Assembly (NCBI RefSeq): GCF_041276565.1
Contig: NZ_JBGGGR010000004.1
Span: forward strand, 1-16,244
DNA: 16,244 bases
DNA from: Phytoplasma sp041276565
GTDB lineage: Bacteria; Bacillota_I; Bacilli_A; Acholeplasmatales; Acholeplasmataceae
Direction of reading: 5' to 3'
Shown: one piece after another, positions 14,768 to 16,244 of the stretch
Layout of the letters: each line of letters opens with the position of its first letter
Numbering within the stretch: the first letter of the stretch is position 1
Notes under the pieces: model-generated
The model's database searches: none
Seen by the model: only the letters and a program-made list of their open reading frames with translations
Told to the model about the DNA's origin: nothing
Translations under genes and position numbers: made by a program

Positions 14768-15442
14768 ATGAATCAAAGTTGGCAAGAATTCATTACACAA
14801 GAAAAACAAAAAAAATATTTTCAAAATATAATCCATTTTTTAAAAAATGAAGAAAAAATAGGCAAAATAATTTACCCCAAATCTCAAAATATTTTAAAAG
14901 CTTTTACACTCACTCCATTAAATAATCTTAAAGTGGTTATTTTAGGACAAGATCCTTATCCATCTATCAATCAAGCACATGGATTATCTTTTAGTGTTGA
15001 AAATCAAAAAACTCCTGCTAGCTTGAAAAATATTTTTAAAGAATTAAAAAATGATTTAAATTTAATTTCTTATAATAATAATTTATCTTTATGGGCTCTC
15101 GAAGGAGTTTTATTATTAAACACAATCCTCACAGTAGAAGCTAATAAACCATTAAGTCATCAAAACATCGGATGGGAAATTTTTACTCAAAATATTTTTA
15201 AATTTTTGAATCAAAAAGAAAAAATAGTTTATGTCTTGTGGGGAAAATTCTCTCAAAAATACGAACAATACATTAATAAAAAGAAGAATTATATTTTAAA
15301 AAGTAGTCATCCTTCTCCTTTATCAGCTCATAGAGGTTTTTTAGGTTCTAAACCTTTTTCTAAAATCAATACTTACTTAAGTCAAAATAAAATTAAAAAC
15401 ATTAATTGGGATTTAAATAGAACAGAAATGAATCAAAAATAA
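14768..15442 (+). CDS. ung: Uracil-DNA glycosylase (family 1)
   Basis: Removes uracil from DNA to start base-excision repair. The 224-residue length is normal. The water-activating loop reads VVILGQDPYPSINQAHGLSF with Asp62 as catalytic base. It is followed by the Ser/Pro-rich TPASLKNI (82-89), GVLLLNTILTVE (113-124) and the DNA-intercalation loop SSHPSPLSAHRGFLG with catalytic His181 at about 179-193. The C-terminal INWDL fits the family. ATG 14768 is chosen because MNQSWQEFI is the usual family beginning; only an A-rich leader precedes it. It is sandwiched between the signal peptidase gene and the RNase H gene on the same strand. Confidence 0.97.
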   Translation: MNQSWQEFITQEKQKKYFQNIIHFLKNEEKIGKIIYPKSQNILKAFTLTPLNNLKVVILGQDPYPSINQAHGLSFSVENQKTPASLKNIFKELKNDLNLISYNNNLSLWALEGVLLLNTILTVEANKPLSHQNIGWEIFTQNIFKFLNQKEKIVYVLWGKFSQKYEQYINKKKNYILKSSHPSPLSAHRGFLGSKPFSKINTYLSQNKIKNINWDLNRTEMNQK

Positions 15443-15531
15443 GTTAAAAAAAATCAAAAATAAAAAATTTATCAAAATAAAACAAATTTTATAATTTTAA
15501 AAATTCGTTAGAATAAAGAAATAAATAAAAA

Positions 15532-16244
15532 ATGAAACAAAAAAATGATATTAAAAATAAAAATTTGATAGAAGACCGTTCAATACAAATAAATTCTCAT
15601 ATTGAAACGAAGAATACCCATATTATCGGTTCTGACGAAGTAGGAACAGGAGATGTTTTTGGTCCTGTAGTAGTTTGTTCTGTTTTAGTAACAGACAAAG
15701 ATGTTATTTTTTTAAAAGAAATAGGAGTCAAAGATTCTAAAAAACTCTCTAAAATACAAATTCAAAAAATATTCGAAAATATAAAAGATAAAATCTTATA
15801 TGAAGTGAAAATTGTTTCTCCTTCGGAATATAACGAATTAAACAAAAAAAATAATTTAAATAAAATTAAGGCTTTGTGCCATAATTATGTTATTTTAGAA
15901 ATGTTAAAAAAAGTAAAACAAAAACCAATGGTGGTTGTTGATCAATTCGCTAAACCTGAACTTTATTTCAATTATTTAAAAACAGAAAAAAAAGTCTATA
16001 AAGATATTATTTTTGAAACCAAAGCGGAATCAAAATATTTAAGTGTTGCTTTAGCTTCTATTATCGCTCGAAACATTTTTTTAAAAGAAATCGCTGCTAT
16101 CAATAAACAATTAGGAATAAATTTAACATTAGGAGCGGGTTGTAAAGTAGACGAACAAATAAAACGGATTTATCAAAAAAATAAATTAAATTTATTTCAA
16201 AAAATAGCGAAATGTAATTTTAAAAATATTCAAAAATATTTTTT
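15532..16244 (+). CDS. rnhC: Ribonuclease HIII lacking the N-terminal domain (3' end beyond the window)
   Basis: Endonuclease that cuts the RNA strand of RNA-DNA hybrids. The 237 visible codons show GSDEVGTGDVFGPVVV (33-48, Asp35 and Glu36), KDSKKLS (67-73), VVVDQFAKP (Asp137) and KAESKYLSVALASIIAR (Glu166), giving the D-E-D-E set of RNase HIII. GAGCKVDEQI near the end is also HIII-like. HIII proteins normally carry a substrate-binding TBP-like domain of roughly 80-90 residues before DEVG. Here only about 32 residues precede it, and the 89 bases back to ung cannot encode one, so that domain is absent as in RNase HII. ATG 15532 follows an A-rich leader without a Shine-Dalgarno. The frame is open at the right edge, so a few C-terminal residues may be missing. 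Confidence 0.88.
   Translation, partial: MKQKNDIKNKNLIEDRSIQINSHIETKNTHIIGSDEVGTGDVFGPVVVCSVLVTDKDVIFLKEIGVKDSKKLSKIQIQKIFENIKDKILYEVKIVSPSEYNELNKKNNLNKIKALCHNYVILEMLKKVKQKPMVVVDQFAKPELYFNYLKTEKKVYKDIIFETKAESKYLSVALASIIARNIFLKEIAAINKQLGINLTLGAGCKVDEQIKRIYQKNKLNLFQKIAKCNFKNIQKYF

Overview
The window is a very AT-rich piece of a bacterial chromosome, most likely from a phytoplasma ('Candidatus Phytoplasma', Mollicutes/Acholeplasmatales). Three observations support this. Base composition is extremely low in GC. Compact housekeeping genes of Firmicutes/Mollicutes type lie beside secreted or membrane proteins of no recognised family. UGA is read as stop: gyrB ends in TGA directly after the family-typical C-terminus Asp-Leu-Asp-Ile, and tryptophan is written TGG. 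That argues against Mycoplasma/Spiroplasma (UGA = Trp) and for phytoplasma/Acholeplasma. The species assignment is inference.

Layout. At 1-1985 (+) lies the 3' part of a gene for a membrane-anchored protein with two tandem trypsin-like domains. The first has a complete His-Asp-Ser triad; the second keeps only the serine. The frame is open to the left edge, so the first ATG at 63 is probably not the start. At 2022-2790 (-) lies a convergent, frameshifted pseudogene with amphipathic repeats. From 3084 to 12872 everything is on the minus strand. Read in transcription order this is a secreted helical-repeat protein (12872-11733), gyrB-gyrA (both gyrase subunits), tsaE-tsaB-tsaD (three genes of the tRNA t6A pathway) and glnS (glutaminyl-tRNA synthetase). 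At 13146-13742 (-) is ssrA (tmRNA), about 600 nt and unusually long, with a readable tag. Divergent from it at 14047 (+) is tRNA-Ser(GCU). It is followed by a plus-strand cluster: an ER/SipW-type signal peptidase, ung (uracil-DNA glycosylase) and an RNase HIII that lacks the usual N-terminal domain and runs off the right edge.

The genes fall into functional groups. Decoding and translation quality is covered by glnS, tsaE/B/D, ssrA and tRNA-Ser. DNA topology and repair is covered by gyrA/B, ung and rnhC. Export and the cell surface is covered by the signal peptidase, the signal-peptide-bearing helical protein and the tandem protease. The least explained parts are the protease/pseudoprotease protein, the helical-repeat secreted protein and its decayed look-alike, and the enlarged tmRNA. 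I saw no CRISPR array, insertion sequence, transposase or phage gene.
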